From Burkholderia vietnamiensis LMG 10929 (GTDB lineage Bacteria > Pseudomonadota > Gammaproteobacteria > Burkholderiales > Burkholderiaceae), in contig NZ_CP009630.1 of the NCBI RefSeq assembly GCF_000959445.1, positions 1,550,001 to 1,614,000 of the forward strand: a DNA stretch of 64,000 bases, read 5' to 3'. The notes below the pieces were generated by a model. That model was not told the origin of the DNA. It did not search any database and saw only the letters and a list, made by a program, of their open reading frames with translations. Each line of letters starts with the position of its first letter. Position 1 is the stretch's first letter. Shown here in pieces: positions 8,813 through 20,192 of this stretch. The position numbers and the translations under genes are program-made.

Positions 8813-9664
8813 TCACGCGCACGCCTGCGCGGCGAGCGCGTTCACGCGCTCATGCGCGATCGCGCAATAACTTTCGTTGATCTCGTAGCCGACGAAGTCG
8901 CGCCCCTGCCGCGCGCAGGCCACCGCGGTCGTGCCGCTGCCCATGAACGGATCGAGCACGCGGCCGCCCGGCGGGCAGCTTGCGAGCACCATCCGCTCGA
9001 TGATTTCCAGCGGCTTCTGGGTCGGATGATCGACGCGCTCCGCGTGCTGCCGATGCAGGCGCGAGACCGACCAGACGTCCTTCGGGTTGTAGCCCATCTC
9101 CAGCCACTTGCTGCCTTCGAACAGCTTGCGCGAGCGGGCCTTCTTCGTGTCGGCGTCGTAAGGGATGCGGACCGGATCGAGATCGAAGTAATACGCTTTC
9201 GAAACCGCGAAAAAGCCGATGTTGTCGTGCACCGACGTGAAACGGCGCGTCGTGCCGCCCATGCTCGGCACGCGCCGATCCCAGATGATCTCGTTGACCA
9301 TCGTGAGCTTCGTCTTCAGGAAGCTGAAGATTTCCGGCGCGTACTGCCACGTGCAGAAGATGTACATCGACCCGCTCGGCTTGAGCTTCGGAATCGCGAG
9401 ATCGAGCCACTCGCGCGTCCACGCGAGAAACGCGTCGCCCGAACGCTTGTCCGAGTCGTTGCCGTAGTCCTTGCCGAGCCCGTACGGCGGATCGGCGACG
9501 ATCAGGTCGATCGACGCATCCGGCAGGCGCGCGGCTTCGGTCATGAAATCGCGGTTGTACAGCTCGATCCCGAGCGGCAGCGCGCGCGGCGCGGCGGCGG
9601 CCGGCTGCGCGGCCTCCGCTTCGCTCGCGGCGCCGCCGCCCGGTTGTTCGATCAGGTCACGCAT
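8813..9664 (-). CDS. DNA adenine/cytosine-N4 methyltransferase (orphan, YhdJ-like)
   Basis: 283 residues. The catalytic motif [11 protein letters not shown] is at 58-68, before the SAM-binding motif [14 protein letters not shown] near 240-253, which is the circular order of beta-class enzymes such as Yhd[14 protein letters not shown] (motif X) precedes the SAM site. No restriction endonuclease or specificity gene is adjacent, so it is probably a solitary, epigenetic enzyme. It starts 7 bp after the trpB stop, so it is in the trp transcript. From memory, the B. cenocepacia counterpart (BCAM0992) has been tied to methylation of GTWWAC; this needs checking. A low-complexity Ala/Glu stretch at 10-30 precedes the domain. 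Confidence 0.9.
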   Translation of the reverse strand: MRDLIEQPGGGAASEAEAAQPAAAAPRALPLGIELYNRDFMTEAARLPDASIDLIVADPPYGLGKDYGNDSDKRSGDAFLAWTREWLDLAIPKLKPSGSMYIFCTWQYAPEIFSFLKTKLTMVNEIIWDRRVPSMGGTTRRFTSVHDNIGFFAVSKAYYFDLDPVRIPYDADTKKARSRKLFEGSKWLEMGYNPKDVWSVSRLHRQHAERVDHPTQKPLEIIERMVLASCPPGGRVLDPFMGSGTTAVACARQGRDFVGYEINESYCAIAHERVNALAAQACA

Positions 9665-9671
9665 CGGGCGG

Positions 9672-10865
9672 TCAGAGCGCGATGCCCGTTCGCTCGGCGA
9701 CGGTGTGCATGTCCTTGTCGCCGCGGCCCGACAGGTTGACGAGCAGGATCTTGTCCTTCGGCAACGTCGGCGCGAGCTTCACGGCATATGCAAGCGCATG
9801 GCTCGACTCCAGCGCCGGAATGATCCCTTCGATCCGGCAGCAGTCGTGGAACGCCTTCAGCGCTTCGTCGTCGGTGATCGCCACGTACTGCGCGCGGCCG
9901 CTGTCCTTCAGCCATGCGTGCTCGGGGCCGACGCCCGGATAGTCGAGGCCGGCCGACACCGAATGCGTCTCGATGATCTGGCCATTCTCGTCCTGCAGCA
10001 GGTACGTGCGGTTGCCGTGCAGCACGCCGGGGCTGCCGGCGATCAGCGATGCCGCGTGATGGCCCGACGCGAGGCCCTCGCCGGCCGCTTCGACGCCGAT
10101 CAGCTGCACCGACGTGTCGTCGATGTACGGATAGAAGATGCCCATCGCGTTCGAGCCGCCGCCCACGCACGCGATCACCGCGTCCGGTTGACGGCCGGCC
10201 AGCTCCGGCATCTGCACGCGGCACTCGTCGCCGATCACGCGCTGGAAGTCGCGCACCATCGCCGGATACGGATGCGGGCCCGCGACCGTGCCGATGATGT
10301 AGAACGTGCTTTCGATGTTCGTGACCCAGTCGCGCATCGCCTCGTTGAGCGCGTCCTTCAGCGTGCGCGAACCCGATTCGACCGGCACGACCGTCGCGCC
10401 GAGCAGCTTCATCCGGTAGACGTTGGCGGCCTGGCGGCGCACGTCTTCCGCGCCCATGTAGACGACGCACTCCATCCCGAAGCGCGCGCAGATCGTCGCG
10501 GTCGCGACGCCGTGCTGGCCGGCGCCCGTCTCGGCGATCACGCGTTTCTTGCCCATGCGCTTCGCGAGCAGCGCCTGGCCGATCACGTTGTTGATCTTGT
10601 GCGCGCCGGTGTGGTTCAGGTCTTCGCGCTTCAGGTAGATCTGCGCGCCGCCGAGCATCTCGCTCCAGCGCTGCGCGTGATAGATCGGCGACGGCCGGCC
10701 GACGAAGTACTTGAGCTCGCGCTCATACTCGGCGACAAATTCGGGGTCATTGCGGAATTTTTCGTACGCCGCGCGCAGTTCGTCCAGCGCGTGAATCAGC
10801 GTTTCGGCGACGAATACGCCGCCATACGGGCCGAAGTGGCCGTGATCATCAGGGAGGTTGTACAT
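9672..10865 (-). CDS. trpB: Tryptophan synthase beta chain
   Basis: 397 residues from [16 protein letters not shown]; an upstream in-frame extension of 15 codons is ignored. It condenses indole with serine. The PLP lysine is in [15 protein letters not shown] near residue 87, and the phosphate-binding loop [10 protein letters not shown] near 233-242. It follows trpF by 54 bp and is followed after 7 bp by the methyltransferase. Confidence 0.97.
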   Translation of the reverse strand: MYNLPDDHGHFGPYGGVFVAETLIHALDELRAAYEKFRNDPEFVAEYERELKYFVGRPSPIYHAQRWSEMLGGAQIYLKREDLNHTGAHKINNVIGQALLAKRMGKKRVIAETGAGQHGVATATICARFGMECVVYMGAEDVRRQAANVYRMKLLGATVVPVESGSRTLKDALNEAMRDWVTNIESTFYIIGTVAGPHPYPAMVRDFQRVIGDECRVQMPELAGRQPDAVIACVGGGSNAMGIFYPYIDDTSVQLIGVEAAGEGLASGHHAASLIAGSPGVLHGNRTYLLQDENGQIIETHSVSAGLDYPGVGPEHAWLKDSGRAQYVAITDDEALKAFHDCCRIEGIIPALESSHALAYAVKLAPTLPKDKILLVNLSGRGDKDMHTVAERTGIAL

Positions 10866-10919
10866 GGTGTCACTCTCGATCGGTCGGTGCGCCGCACTGT
10901 GGGGCCGCACCGGCTTGCA

Positions 10920-11618
10920 TCACCCGGCGTCCGCGTCGCGCACCGCGCGTACGAACGCCGCCATCCGGGCGTGATCCTTCACGCCCTTTGCGCCCGCCAC
11001 TTCGATGCCGCTCGAGACATCGACAGCAAACGGACGCAACCGGCGGATCGCATCACCGACGTTTTGCGCGTTCAAGCCACCACTCAAAACGGCCCGATGC
11101 GCGAGCTCTGCGGGAATAAGTGACCAATCGAAGACCTTGCCGCTACCGCCGTAGTCCGGCACCAGGGTGTCGAACAGGAGGCCGCGCGCTTTCGAATAAT
11201 GAAGATCCGATTCTACCAAATCGGCCGGCTGCGTCGAGGGGCCGACGCGCACCGCGCGCAACCACGGCAGCCGCGCCGCGCGGCCGAGGGCCTCGCACTG
11301 CTGCGGCGTCTCGTCGCCGTGGAACTGCAGCATCGTCAGCGGCACGTCGCGCACCACCGCATCGATTTCGGCCTCGGTCGCGTTGACGAACAGCCCCACC
11401 ACCGATACGAACGGCGGCGCGGCGCGCGCCAGCTCGGCCGCCTGCGCGATCGACACCGCGCGCGGGCTGCTCGGGTAGAACACGAGGCCGATCGCGTCGG
11501 CGCCGAGCACGGCGGCGTGCAGCACGTCGTCGACGCGCGACAGCCCGCAAAGCTTGATGCGCGTGCGCGGCGCGACGCCGGACGCGGAAGTCGAAGGAAA
11601 CACGGCCAGCTCCGTCAT
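10920..11618 (-). CDS. trpF: Phosphoribosylanthranilate isomerase
   Basis: 232 residues, a TIM barrel. The catalytic Cys is in [15 protein letters not shown] near residue 24 and the catalytic Asp near the end in [10 protein letters not shown]. It performs the Amadori rearrangement in tryptophan synthesis. Its ATG overlaps the truA stop (ATGA, 11615-11618), so it is translationally coupled to truA. The long frame upstream of 11618 is the shadow of truA. Confidence 0.95.
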   Translation of the reverse strand: MTELAVFPSTSASGVAPRTRIKLCGLSRVDDVLHAAVLGADAIGLVFYPSSPRAVSIAQAAELARAAPPFVSVVGLFVNATEAEIDAVVRDVPLTMLQFHGDETPQQCEALGRAARLPWLRAVRVGPSTQPADLVESDLHYSKARGLLFDTLVPDYGGSGKVFDWSLIPAELAHRAVLSGGLNAQNVGDAIRRLRPFAVDVSSGIEVAGAKGVKDHARMAAFVRAVRDADAG

Positions 11619-12427
11619 GGTTGAGGGTCCAGATCGGCCCAGACGCTGCTCCACGGCACGCTGCCGAGCTGCGCGGGCGGGACGGCGAATTCCGCCGGAT
11701 AGCCGACGTGGGCGAGGTACAGCCCGTCCGCCATGAACGTCGGCGCGGCGAGATTGCGATCGCGGCCCGCGAGCACGTCGGCGAGCCAGTCGGCCGGGTA
11801 GCGGCCGCGCCCGACCGCGACGAGGCAGCCCATCAGGTTGCGCACCATGTGGTGCAGGAACGCGTTCGCGCGGAAGCGGAAATGGATGAAGTGCCCCGCA
11901 CGTCGCACGTCGATCTGATACAGGTGTTTGACCGGCGTCTTCGACTGGCATTCCGACGAACGGAACGACGAGAAGTCGTGCTCGCCGATCAGGTGCGCGG
12001 CGGCGGCGCGCATCGCGTCGTCGTCGAGCGGCGTGTGGATCCAGCCGGCCCGGCCGGCCAGCATCGGCGAGCGCACCGGATGCACGTACAGCGCGTAGTA
12101 GTAGGTGCGCTCGAACGCCGAGAAGCGCGCATGGAACGTGTCGGGCATCGCCTTCGCCCACTGCACGGACACGGTCGGCGGCAGGAACGCGTTGGTGCCG
12201 CGCACCCACGAGAATTCCGCGCGGTCGAGCGCCGTGTCGAAGTGGACGACCTGACCGAGCCCGTGCACGCCCGTGTCGGTCCGTCCCGCGACCGTCGTGT
12301 GCAATGGCACGCACGCGAATTCGCCGAGCGCGCGCTCGAGCGCATCCTGCACGGTCTTGCCGTGCGGCTGCGCCTGCCAGCCGCAGAACGCGGCGCCGTC
12401 GTACTGAACCCCGAGCGCGATCCGCAT
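11615..12427 (-). CDS. truA: tRNA pseudouridine(38-40) synthase
   Basis: 270 residues starting [20 protein letters not shown], the classical TruA N-terminus. The catalytic Asp is in [17 protein letters not shown] near residue 56. It modifies positions 38-40 of the tRNA anticodon arm. The ATG shares one base with the fimV stop (TGATG), and its stop overlaps trpF. fimV-truA-trpF is a conserved proteobacterial order. Confidence 0.95.
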   Translation of the reverse strand: MRIALGVQYDGAAFCGWQAQPHGKTVQDALERALGEFACVPLHTTVAGRTDTGVHGLGQVVHFDTALDRAEFSWVRGTNAFLPPTVSVQWAKAMPDTFHARFSAFERTYYYALYVHPVRSPMLAGRAGWIHTPLDDDAMRAAAAHLIGEHDFSSFRSSECQSKTPVKHLYQIDVRRAGHFIHFRFRANAFLHHMVRNLMGCLVAVGRGRYPADWLADVLAGRDRNLAAPTFMADGLYLAHVGYPAEFAVPPAQLGSVPWSSVWADLDPQP

Positions 12428-14568
12428 CACGCGTCGGCCGCCAGTTTCGCGAGCAGTGCGCGCGCATCGTCGCGCGTGGCGGCGTCGTTTGCGTCGACCA
12501 CCTCCTGCAGCAGCGTGCGCGCGCCCGACAGGTCGCCAAGCTCCACGTATTCCAACGCCAGATCCAGCTTGTTGCGGGCAATGCGCGCAAGCTCCTCCGG
12601 CGTCAGTGCGGGCAGCTCGGCATCGGGGGCGGACGGCAGATCGAGATCGAAATCGAGCTTCAATGCACCGAACCGGGCGCCGAGCGGCGGCAGCGATGAC
12701 GGCGTGGGCACCGTGGACGCGCCTCCCGCCTGCTCGGCAGGCGTGGTCGCATCCGGGTCCCAATCGAACTCGTCGTCGTGCTCGACGGATCGTTCATCCG
12801 ACGCTTCGGTCGCGCCCAGCGGCGGGCGTGGCGCGGCTTGACCGTTAGTTGCTGATTGCTCGCTTTCGGTTTGGGCTTCCGGCGCTTGCGGCACGGCGTG
12901 CTCGTCGGCGATGCGCGGCGGCAACGGCATGTCGAGGCTATTCAACGCGTTGATCGCGTTCTGCATCAGCGCCTCGTGCTGCGTGTCGGTCGGTGTAGGA
13001 GCCGCGGGCGCCGTTTCAGCCGGCGCGTCTGCAGCGGCGGGCGCAGCAGCAGGCACGTCGGGCGGGAGCGCTGCTGCGGGCGCGGCCGGCGCTTCGGCTT
13101 CGGCTTCGGCTTCGGCTTCGGCGTGATCGTCGTGCGTCGACGCCTCTTCCGGCGGCGGCGCGACATCGGCCTCCCGCACGTCGGCCGTCTCTGCCGCGAC
13201 CGCGGCGGCCGTCACGAGGCTCACGTCGGTCGCCGCATCGCGGGAAAACGGTGTGGCGGGCAGCGTCGGCGGCACGGGCTCGACGGCACGCGGCGATGCG
13301 TCAAGGTCGGTGTCGACGGGTGCCGTATCACGGGATTGCGCCGGCGGCACGTCGGCGGACGACGCCGCAGCGGCGTCCGCGGCGCGCGCTTTCCTGCGCT
13401 TGCGCCATGCAAACCCCGCAATGAGGACGACAACGGCCGCGCCGGCTGCTGCGGCCGGACGCCAGTCCATCTGACCGGTCGCGCGAGGCGACGACGGCGG
13501 CGCAACGCTCGTCACGACCGGCGGCACGGGGGCCGACGCCGGCGCCACTGCGCTGGCGGCGGCACCGGACGCCGCACCGGACGCCGCGTCGCCCGCGACC
13601 GCCGACGACGCAGCACCGGATGCCGCGACATCGCCCTGAACCGGACGCACAGCGGCCGGCGCGGGCGCGACGTTGCCGGATGGCGCCGGCTTGCCGATGC
13701 CGTGGTTCTGCAACTCCATCAGCACGCGGTTCTTCAGCGCGAGCAGTTGCTGAAGGCTCGACGGCCGCGGCTGCGACGCACTCGCAGCAGGCGCCGCTGC
13801 GGGCGGCTGCTGTGCGTGCTGAGCCGCACCACCCGCGGCGGGCTGCGCCGCAGCCTCGCTCGCCGACGACGGTGCGGACTGAATCGCGCCGTTCCAGACG
13901 TGCGGCCCACTGGCCCCCCCGACCGGCGCAGCCGGTTGAGCGGTTGCGGCCGACGATGCACCATGCGTCGCCGATGCGCCGGCCGAACTCGATGCACCGT
14001 TGGCGGCCGGGGCGTTCGCGCTGCTCGTGGGAGCGGCCGGCGCCGCGGGTGCGATCGGGGCGCTCGACACGGCCGATGCCGTCGGCGCGGCCACGGCGGC
14101 CGAGCCGGGATGGGCAGCCGACGCGCCGTGCTGCGCACCCGCCACCGTGGCGGAGCCCCCACCTGCCGCGGACCCGGCCGATGCGCCCGATGCCGCGCCG
14201 GCACCGGCCGGCACGAGCGCGGCGCCGGTGGCGTCCAGCGCCGGCACGGTCAGCGTCGCGCCGACTTTCAGCCGACTCGGGTCGCGCTTCATGAACGCCT
14301 GTGGATTCGCGTCGAACAGCGCGCGACCGGCACGCGCGAGCACGCCCGGGTCATGCGACTGCGTGGCGGCCTTCGCCAGATCGTTCAGCGACTGGCCCGG
14401 CTGGACCGTCACGGTGAGCGGAACGGCGCCGCCGGCGGCCGACGCCGGCTGTTCGCCGGGGCTGGCCGCACCGGCCGAAGCGGCCGCGCCGAGCGCCAGG
14501 ACCGCCAGTGCGCCGCACACGGCGCGCGACAGGCGGGACTGACGCGGAAACAGGGAATTTCGGGACAT
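12427..14568 (-). CDS. fimV: FimV/HubP-like polar scaffold protein
   Basis: 713 residues from [10 protein letters not shown]. In order: a signal peptide at about 10-36, a LysM peptidoglycan-binding domain at about 48-106 ([16 protein letters not shown]), a long Ala/Ser/Pro linker, one membrane segment near 375-392 ([17 protein letters not shown]) followed by RKRRK, an acidic Ala/Glu-rich cytoplasmic part, and a C-terminal TPR-like FimV domain ([20 protein letters not shown]). FimV/HubP proteins organise the cell pole and type IV pili. The start before the signal peptide is preferred over a longer open frame reaching 14970. A hexanucleotide repeat lies in the acidic part. Confidence 0.9.
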   Translation of the reverse strand: MSRNSLFPRQSRLSRAVCGALAVLALGAAASAGAASPGEQPASAAGGAVPLTVTVQPGQSLNDLAKAATQSHDPGVLARAGRALFDANPQAFMKRDPSRLKVGATLTVPALDATGAALVPAGAGAASGASAGSAAGGGSATVAGAQHGASAAHPGSAAVAAPTASAVSSAPIAPAAPAAPTSSANAPAANGASSSAGASATHGASSAATAQPAAPVGGASGPHVWNGAIQSAPSSASEAAAQPAAGGAAQHAQQPPAAAPAASASQPRPSSLQQLLALKNRVLMELQNHGIGKPAPSGNVAPAPAAVRPVQGDVAASGAASSAVAGDAASGAASGAAASAVAPASAPVPPVVTSVAPPSSPRATGQMDWRPAAAAGAAVVVLIAGFAWRKRRKARAADAAAASSADVPPAQSRDTAPVDTDLDASPRAVEPVPPTLPATPFSRDAATDVSLVTAAAVAAETADVREADVAPPPEEASTHDDHAEAEAEAEAEAPAAPAAALPPDVPAAAPAAADAPAETAPAAPTPTDTQHEALMQNAINALNSLDMPLPPRIADEHAVPQAPEAQTESEQSATNGQAAPRPPLGATEASDERSVEHDDEFDWDPDATTPAEQAGGASTVPTPSSLPPLGARFGALKLDFDLDLPSAPDAELPALTPEELARIARNKLDLALEYVELGDLSGARTLLQEVVDANDAATRDDARALLAKLAADA
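13091..13121. repeat. Hexanucleotide tandem repeat within fimV
   Basis: Five consecutive copies of GCTTCG (plus strand) encode alternating Glu-Ala in FimV. The period is a multiple of three, so gain or loss of copies would change protein length without a frameshift. Confidence 0.85.
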
Positions 14569-14964
14569 CGTGGGCTCTATCGCCGCGCGCGGGCGCGGCT
14601 CGGATTCGCGTAGGGAAGCGTCTATAAACTCGCCGCAGAAATGCAAAAGCGTCGCGCGGAACGCGACGCTTTCGGCGGCTCTGCGCGTCGTAACCGCATA
14701 GTTTACTTCACGCGATCCGATTCCGGCCGAATTCGTCGCCGGCCGATACGGCCGACCGACCGATTCGGCAATGGAGCTGGGGATCGCGCGCGGCGCGCAT
14801 GATCGAGCACGCGCCATTCGTCGGCCTGAATGTCGCCGGCTGCGTTCTGGCCGAAACGAACGCGGCCGCCATCGACATCCACGCCCACTTCCGCGCCGGC
14901 CGCGAAGCCGCGGGATCGGCGGCACGGCCCCAGCCCGCTCATGGGCGCATCCAGCGCCAGACAT
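14569..14964. other. Gene-free stretch upstream of fimV
   Basis: About 400 bp with no credible gene on either strand. An open minus-strand frame continues upstream of fimV but its residues are an Arg-rich shadow. The only features seen are the candidate promoter and dyad at 14619-14671 and, beyond it, the asd terminator. Confidence 0.6.
14619..14671 (-). promoter_or_regulatory. Candidate fimV promoter with overlapping dyad
   Basis: On the minus strand TTGCAT (14646-14641), a 16-bp spacer and TAGACG (14624-14619) form a weak -35/-10 pair about 50 bp before the fimV ATG. Overlapping the -35 is an 11-bp inverted repeat AAAGCGTCGCG around CGGAA (14644-14670). The dyad could be an operator or a small hairpin. 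By-eye assignment only. Confidence 0.3.
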
Positions 14965-15005
14965 CAACAAAAACGCCTGCCGCCCGCGAACGGGCTGGCA
15001 GGCGT
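14965..15005 (-). terminator. Rho-independent terminator of asd
   Basis: On the minus strand ACGCCTGCC (15005-14997) pairs with GGCAGGCGT (14981-14973), with a nested GCCCG/CGGGC arm, followed by TTTTTGTT. It ends the asd transcript 42 bp after the stop and separates asd from fimV. Confidence 0.85.
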
Positions 15006-15046
15006 CTCGCTTCGCGCGCCGGCGGCGCGCGTGCGCGGCCCGATGC

Positions 15047-16168
15047 TTACTTGTCGAGCAGGATGCGCAGCATGCGGCGCAGCGGCTCGGCCGCGCCCCA
15101 CAGCAGCTGGTCGCCGACCGTGAATGCCGACAGGTACTCGCCGCCCATCGCCAGCTTGCGCAGGCGGCCGACCGGCACCGTCAGCGTCCCGGTGATCTTC
15201 GCCGGCGACAGATCGCGCATCGACGCTTCACGCTCGTTCGGGACGACCTTCACCCAGTCGTTCGCCGACGCGAGGATGCCGTTGATCTCGTCAAGCGGCA
15301 CGTCCTTCTTCAGCTTGATCGTCAGCGCCTGCGAGTGGCAGCGCATCGCGCCGATACGCACGCACAGCCCGTCGACCGGGATCGAACCCGGCTGGCCCAT
15401 CGCCGGCTTGCCGAGGATCTTGTTGGTTTCCGCGCCGCCCTTCCACTCTTCCTTCGACATCCCGTTGCCGAGATCCTTGTCGATCCACGGAATCAGCGAG
15501 CCGGCGAGCGGCACGCCGAACTGGCTCGTCGGCATAGCGTCGCTGTTCATCGTCGCGAGCACGCGGCGGTCGATGTCGAGGATCGCCGAAGCCGGATCGG
15601 CCAGTTGCTGCTCGACCGAGCCGTGCAGCGCGCCCATCTGCGACAGCAGTTCGCGCATGTTCTGCGCGCCCGCGCCCGACGCGGCCTGGTACGTCATGGC
15701 CGTCATCCAGTCGACGAGGTTCTCGCGGAACAGGCCGCCGAGCGCCATCAACATCAGGCTGACCGTGCAGTTGCCGCCAACGAAGTTCTTCGTGCCCTTG
15801 ACGAGCGCGTCCTTGATCACGTCGAGGTTCACCGGATCGAGGATGATGACCGCATCGTCGTTCATCCGCAGCGACGACGCCGCGTCGATCCAGTAGCCGC
15901 TCCAGCCGGCCGCGCGCAGCTTCGGGAACACTTCGTTCGTGTAGTCGCCGCCCTGGCACGTGATGATCACGTCGCACTTCTTCAGCTCGTCGACGTTGGT
16001 CGCGTCCTTGAGCGTGGTCTCGTTTTTCGCGAACGACGGCGCTTTGCCGCCCGTGTTGCTGGTGCTGAAAAACACCGGTTCGATCAGGTCGAAATCGCCT
16101 TCTTCCTGCATGCGTTGCATCAGCACGCTGCCGACCATGCCGCGCCAACCTACGAGACCTACGTTCAT
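15047..16168 (-). CDS. asd: Aspartate-semialdehyde dehydrogenase
   Basis: 373 residues from [20 protein letters not shown], an NADP Rossmann start with GxxGxxG-like spacing. It makes aspartate semialdehyde, the branch precursor of lysine, threonine, methionine, isoleucine and cell-wall diaminopimelate. The catalytic Cys is in [17 protein letters not shown] near residue 135. AAAGGG precedes the ATG at the right distance; the frame upstream of 16168 is ignored. A 39-residue Ile/Thr/Lys-rich leader ORF and a predicted promoter lie in the 332-bp gap after leuB, suggesting control by aspartate-family amino acids. Confidence 0.95.
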   Translation of the reverse strand: MNVGLVGWRGMVGSVLMQRMQEEGDFDLIEPVFFSTSNTGGKAPSFAKNETTLKDATNVDELKKCDVIITCQGGDYTNEVFPKLRAAGWSGYWIDAASSLRMNDDAVIILDPVNLDVIKDALVKGTKNFVGGNCTVSLMLMALGGLFRENLVDWMTAMTYQAASGAGAQNMRELLSQMGALHGSVEQQLADPASAILDIDRRVLATMNSDAMPTSQFGVPLAGSLIPWIDKDLGNGMSKEEWKGGAETNKILGKPAMGQPGSIPVDGLCVRIGAMRCHSQALTIKLKKDVPLDEINGILASANDWVKVVPNEREASMRDLSPAKITGTLTVPVGRLRKLAMGGEYLSAFTVGDQLLWGAAEPLRRMLRILLDK

Positions 16169-16250
16169 GACTAACCCTTTGAATGGAGCTTCCCCGCCAT
16201 TTCCGCCCCCGGCGTGACCGCGCGGGGAAACAGGCGGGCACGACGGACGA

Positions 16251-16370
16251 TCAGCGTTTAATGATCGTTTTCGTGGTAATGGTTTTCGTGATGACGATGG
16301 CGCGCGCATCCGCACGGGCAATGTTGCCGTGGGATTTCAAGACCGGGGAGATCAGGGAAATCAGCGCCAT
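16251..16370 (-). CDS. Putative regulatory leader peptide of asd (Ile/Thr/Lys-rich)
   Basis: A 39-codon ORF on the minus strand between leuB and asd, starting [10 protein letters not shown]. Its last 15 residues are [15 protein letters not shown]: five Ile, five Thr and three Lys. This is what one expects of a ribosome-mediated attenuation leader sensing end products of the aspartate family (compare E. coli thrL), and the next gene, asd, belongs to that pathway. The ATG falls six bases after a TAGACT -10 box, so the transcript may begin at the A of the ATG (leaderless). After the stop, TTCCCCGC (16229-16222) can pair with GCGGGGAA (16197-16190) just ahead of the asd ribosome site. No U-run follows that hairpin, so the mechanism may be translational or Rho-dependent. 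The ORF is too short for ordinary gene calling. Confidence 0.7.
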   Translation of the reverse strand: MALISLISPVLKSHGNIARADARAIVITKTITTKTIIKR

Positions 16371-16376
16371 CGTTCG

Positions 16377-16405
16377 AGTCTACACAAAGCCGGTTGCCCG
16401 CACAA
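16377..16405 (-). promoter_or_regulatory. Predicted asd promoter
   Basis: On the minus strand TTGTGC (16405-16400), exactly 17 bp, then TAGACT (16382-16377). The predicted start point is about 16370, the first base of the leader-peptide ATG. The asd start is about 200 nt downstream. Confidence 0.5.
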
Positions 16406-16500
16406 CGGCCAACCGTGCGTGGACCGGCCGATTTCGCGGCCGATTCACGTGTTTTTCATCCCGGCCGCCGTACCGGCCGGCCATATGCGTGCAACGCGGC

Positions 16501-17568
16501 TTACAGCGCCGCCACCACCGCATCGCCCATCGCCGAGGTGCCGACCTGCTGGCAGCCCGGCGTCGCGATGTCGCCGGTGCGATAGCCTTGTTCGAGCACC
16601 GTTTTCACCGCGCGCTCGATCCGGTCGGCCTGCTCCGCGCGATTCAGCGAATAGCGCAGCAACATCGCGGCCGACAGGATCGTCGCCAGCGGGTTCGCGA
16701 TGCCCTTGCCGGCGATGTCCGGCGCCGAGCCGTGCGACGGCTCGTACAGGCCCTTGTTGTTCTTGTCGAGCGAGGCCGACGGCAGCATGCCGATCGAGCC
16801 CGTCAGCATCGACGCTTCATCCGACAGGATGTCGCCGAACATGTTGCCCGTCACGATCACGTCGAACTGCTTCGGCGCCTTCGCGAGCTGCATCGCCGCG
16901 TTGTCGACGTACATGTGCGACAGCTCGACGTCCGCGTATTCCTTCGACACGTCGATCATCACGTCGCGCCAGAATTGCGACGTTTCGAGCACGTTCGACT
17001 TGTCGACCGACAGCAGCTTCTTCGCGCGCTTTTGCGCGGCCTGGAACGCGACGTGTGCAATGCGGCGCACTTCGGGTTCCGAGTAGCGCATCGTGTCGAA
17101 ACCTTCGCGCGCGCCGGCGAACGGGCCGTCCGGTGCGGCGCGCACGCCGCGCGGCTGGCCGAAGTAGATGTCGCCGTTCAGCTCGCGCACGATCAGGATG
17201 TCGAGGCCCGCGACCAGCTCCGGCTTCAGCGGCGACGCATCGACGAGCTGCGGATAGCAGATCGCCGGGCGGAAGTTCGCGAACAGCTCGAGGTGCTTGC
17301 GCAGCCCGAGGATCGCCTGCTCGGGGCGCAGCGCGCGCTCGAGCGAGTCGTACTTCCAGTCGCCGACCGCGCCGAACAGGATCGCGTCGGCGTCCTTCGC
17401 CAGCTTCAGCGTCGCATCGGGCAGCGGATGACCGCTCGCCTCGTAGCCGGCGCCGCCCACCGGCGCGTGCTCGAGCTCGAACTTCTCGTCGAGGGCGTTC
17501 AGCACCTTGACCGCTTCGTTGACGATTTCCGGACCGATGCCGTCGCCGGGCAGCACTGCAATCTTCAT
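16501..17568 (-). CDS. leuB: 3-isopropylmalate dehydrogenase
   Basis: 355 residues starting [20 protein letters not shown], the canonical LeuB N-terminus. It oxidatively decarboxylates 3-isopropylmalate in leucine synthesis, with NAD and Mg. The signature [19 protein letters not shown] is near residue 274. It is the last gene of leuC-(lipoprotein)-leuD-leuB, 73 bp after leuD. No obvious terminator was seen between leuB and the asd leader. Confidence 0.97.
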   Translation of the reverse strand: MKIAVLPGDGIGPEIVNEAVKVLNALDEKFELEHAPVGGAGYEASGHPLPDATLKLAKDADAILFGAVGDWKYDSLERALRPEQAILGLRKHLELFANFRPAICYPQLVDASPLKPELVAGLDILIVRELNGDIYFGQPRGVRAAPDGPFAGAREGFDTMRYSEPEVRRIAHVAFQAAQKRAKKLLSVDKSNVLETSQFWRDVMIDVSKEYADVELSHMYVDNAAMQLAKAPKQFDVIVTGNMFGDILSDEASMLTGSIGMLPSASLDKNNKGLYEPSHGSAPDIAGKGIANPLATILSAAMLLRYSLNRAEQADRIERAVKTVLEQGYRTGDIATPGCQQVGTSAMGDAVVAAL

Positions 17569-17641
17569 GCGTTATTCCTGGACTGGGTAATGTGGGTGGC
17601 AGGTCGGCGAGCGCGTCACGCGCGCCCGCCCGCGGCCGAAA

Positions 17642-18292
17642 TCAGCCGACCAGCTTGTTGTTGAGCCACGGCTGCTTCGCGAGCCGCTCGGCTTCGAACT
17701 GGCGGATCTTGTCCGCGTGACGCAGCGTCAGGCCGATGTCGTCATAGCCGTTCAGCAGACAGTACTTGCGGAACGCGGCGATCTCGAACGGATACTCGCG
17801 GCCGTCGCCCGTGCGCACGACCTGCGCCTCGAGGTCGATCGTCAGCTGATAGCCGTTGAACGCATACGTGTCGTTGAACAGGTGATCGACCTGCTGCTCG
17901 GTCAGCACGATCGGCAGCAGCCCGTTCTTGTAGCAGTTGTTGAAGAAGATGTCGGCGAAGCTCGGCGCGATGATCGCGCGGAAGCCGTACTGCTGGAGCG
18001 CCCACGGCGCGTGCTCGCGCGAGCTGCCGCAGCCGAAGTTCTTGCGGGCCAGCAGCACCGACGCGCCCTGGTAGCGCGGCTGGTTCAGCACGAAGTCGGG
18101 GTTCAGCGGGCGCTTCGAGTTGTCCTGGCCGGGCTCGCCGTGGTCGAGGTAACGCCATTCGTCGAACGCGTTCGGGCCGAAGCCCGTGCGCTTGATCGAC
18201 TTCAGGAACTGCTTCGGGATGATCGCGTCGGTGTCGACGTTCTCGCGATCGAGCGGCGCCACGACGCCGGTATGCACATTGAATTTTTCCAT
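17642..18292 (-). CDS. leuD: 3-isopropylmalate dehydratase small subunit
   Basis: 216 residues from [30 protein letters not shown] (here only the opening is characteristic: the DTDxIIPxxFL motif). It forms the isopropylmalate isomerase with LeuC. The swivel-domain motif [13 protein letters not shown] is near residue 75-87. An upstream in-frame Met exists but lacks conserved sequence. Confidence 0.96.
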   Translation of the reverse strand: MEKFNVHTGVVAPLDRENVDTDAIIPKQFLKSIKRTGFGPNAFDEWRYLDHGEPGQDNSKRPLNPDFVLNQPRYQGASVLLARKNFGCGSSREHAPWALQQYGFRAIIAPSFADIFFNNCYKNGLLPIVLTEQQVDHLFNDTYAFNGYQLTIDLEAQVVRTGDGREYPFEIAAFRKYCLLNGYDDIGLTLRHADKIRQFEAERLAKQPWLNNKLVG

Positions 18293-18359
18293 GATCCGTC
18301 TATCCGGTTGAAGGGCCGGCATGCCTGGCCGGCGCACATCGACAATATTTCGGCGGGCA

Positions 18360-18506
18360 TCAGTCCGCGGCGCGCTGCAGCGCGTTGCCGGCGGCGTTGA
18401 CGTCCTGGCCGAAGCCTCGGACGGTGTTGCAGCCCGTCAGGCCGAAGCCGAGCCCGACGAGCGCCAGCGCGGCAAGCACGCGCACGATACGTTGCGATGC
18501 CTTCAC
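18360..18506 (-). CDS. Entericidin-like small lipoprotein
   Basis: A 48-residue protein starting at GTG 18506, just 3 bp after the leuC stop, with GGGG within the leuC end as ribosome site. After a basic N-terminus and a hydrophobic stretch, a lipobox LTGC places the lipidated Cys at residue 26, followed by [20 protein letters not shown]. The TGCNTxxGxGxD pattern is that of the entericidin A/B family of small membrane lipoproteins. In Burkholderia a lipoprotein of this kind is often found next to leuC/leuD (recollection). Its role here is unknown; co-translation with leuC is apparent. Confidence 0.85.
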   Translation of the reverse strand: MKASQRIVRVLAALALVGLGFGLTGCNTVRGFGQDVNAAGNALQRAAD

Positions 18507-18509
18507 GCG

Positions 18510-19919
<1,410 letters not shown>

Positions 19920-20025
19920 GGGTATGCGGGGTCGTGATGACTACAAGCCTTGCGGGTGCGGTCGATTATGCCACGCGCAACGCGCCGCCGCGCAGTGCGG
20001 GCGCGAAAAACCCATTAAAAACAGT

Positions 20026-20073
20026 GGTTTGGCTGGTAGTGGCAATACCTGTATCGGGATTACCAGCCAAACC
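20026..20073. repeat. 48-bp concentric inverted repeat upstream of leuC
   Basis: GGTTTGGCTGGTA (20026-20038) is perfectly repeated inverted as TACCAGCCAAACC (20061-20073). A second dyad ATACCTGTAT (20045-20054) has the same centre. On the minus strand the hairpin is followed by ACTGTTTTTAATGGGTTTTT, so it may terminate transcription from a lost gene, or it may be a leu regulatory site. Confidence 0.7.
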
Positions 20074-20192
20074 CGCCCACGCCCGGATCGCGACGCACCG
20101 GAACGCCCCGGTCTGCCTGCGCGCGATTCGCGCATACGACCGATTCACGCAGTTCGGCACGTCCCGTCTCGCCGAACCGGGAGCCCGCCGCG

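Noticed and set aside
14569..14970. 134-residue N-terminal extension of FimV
   Set aside because: It would bury the signal peptide, and its residues are Arg-rich shadow sequence; ATG 14568 puts the signal peptide at the N-terminus.
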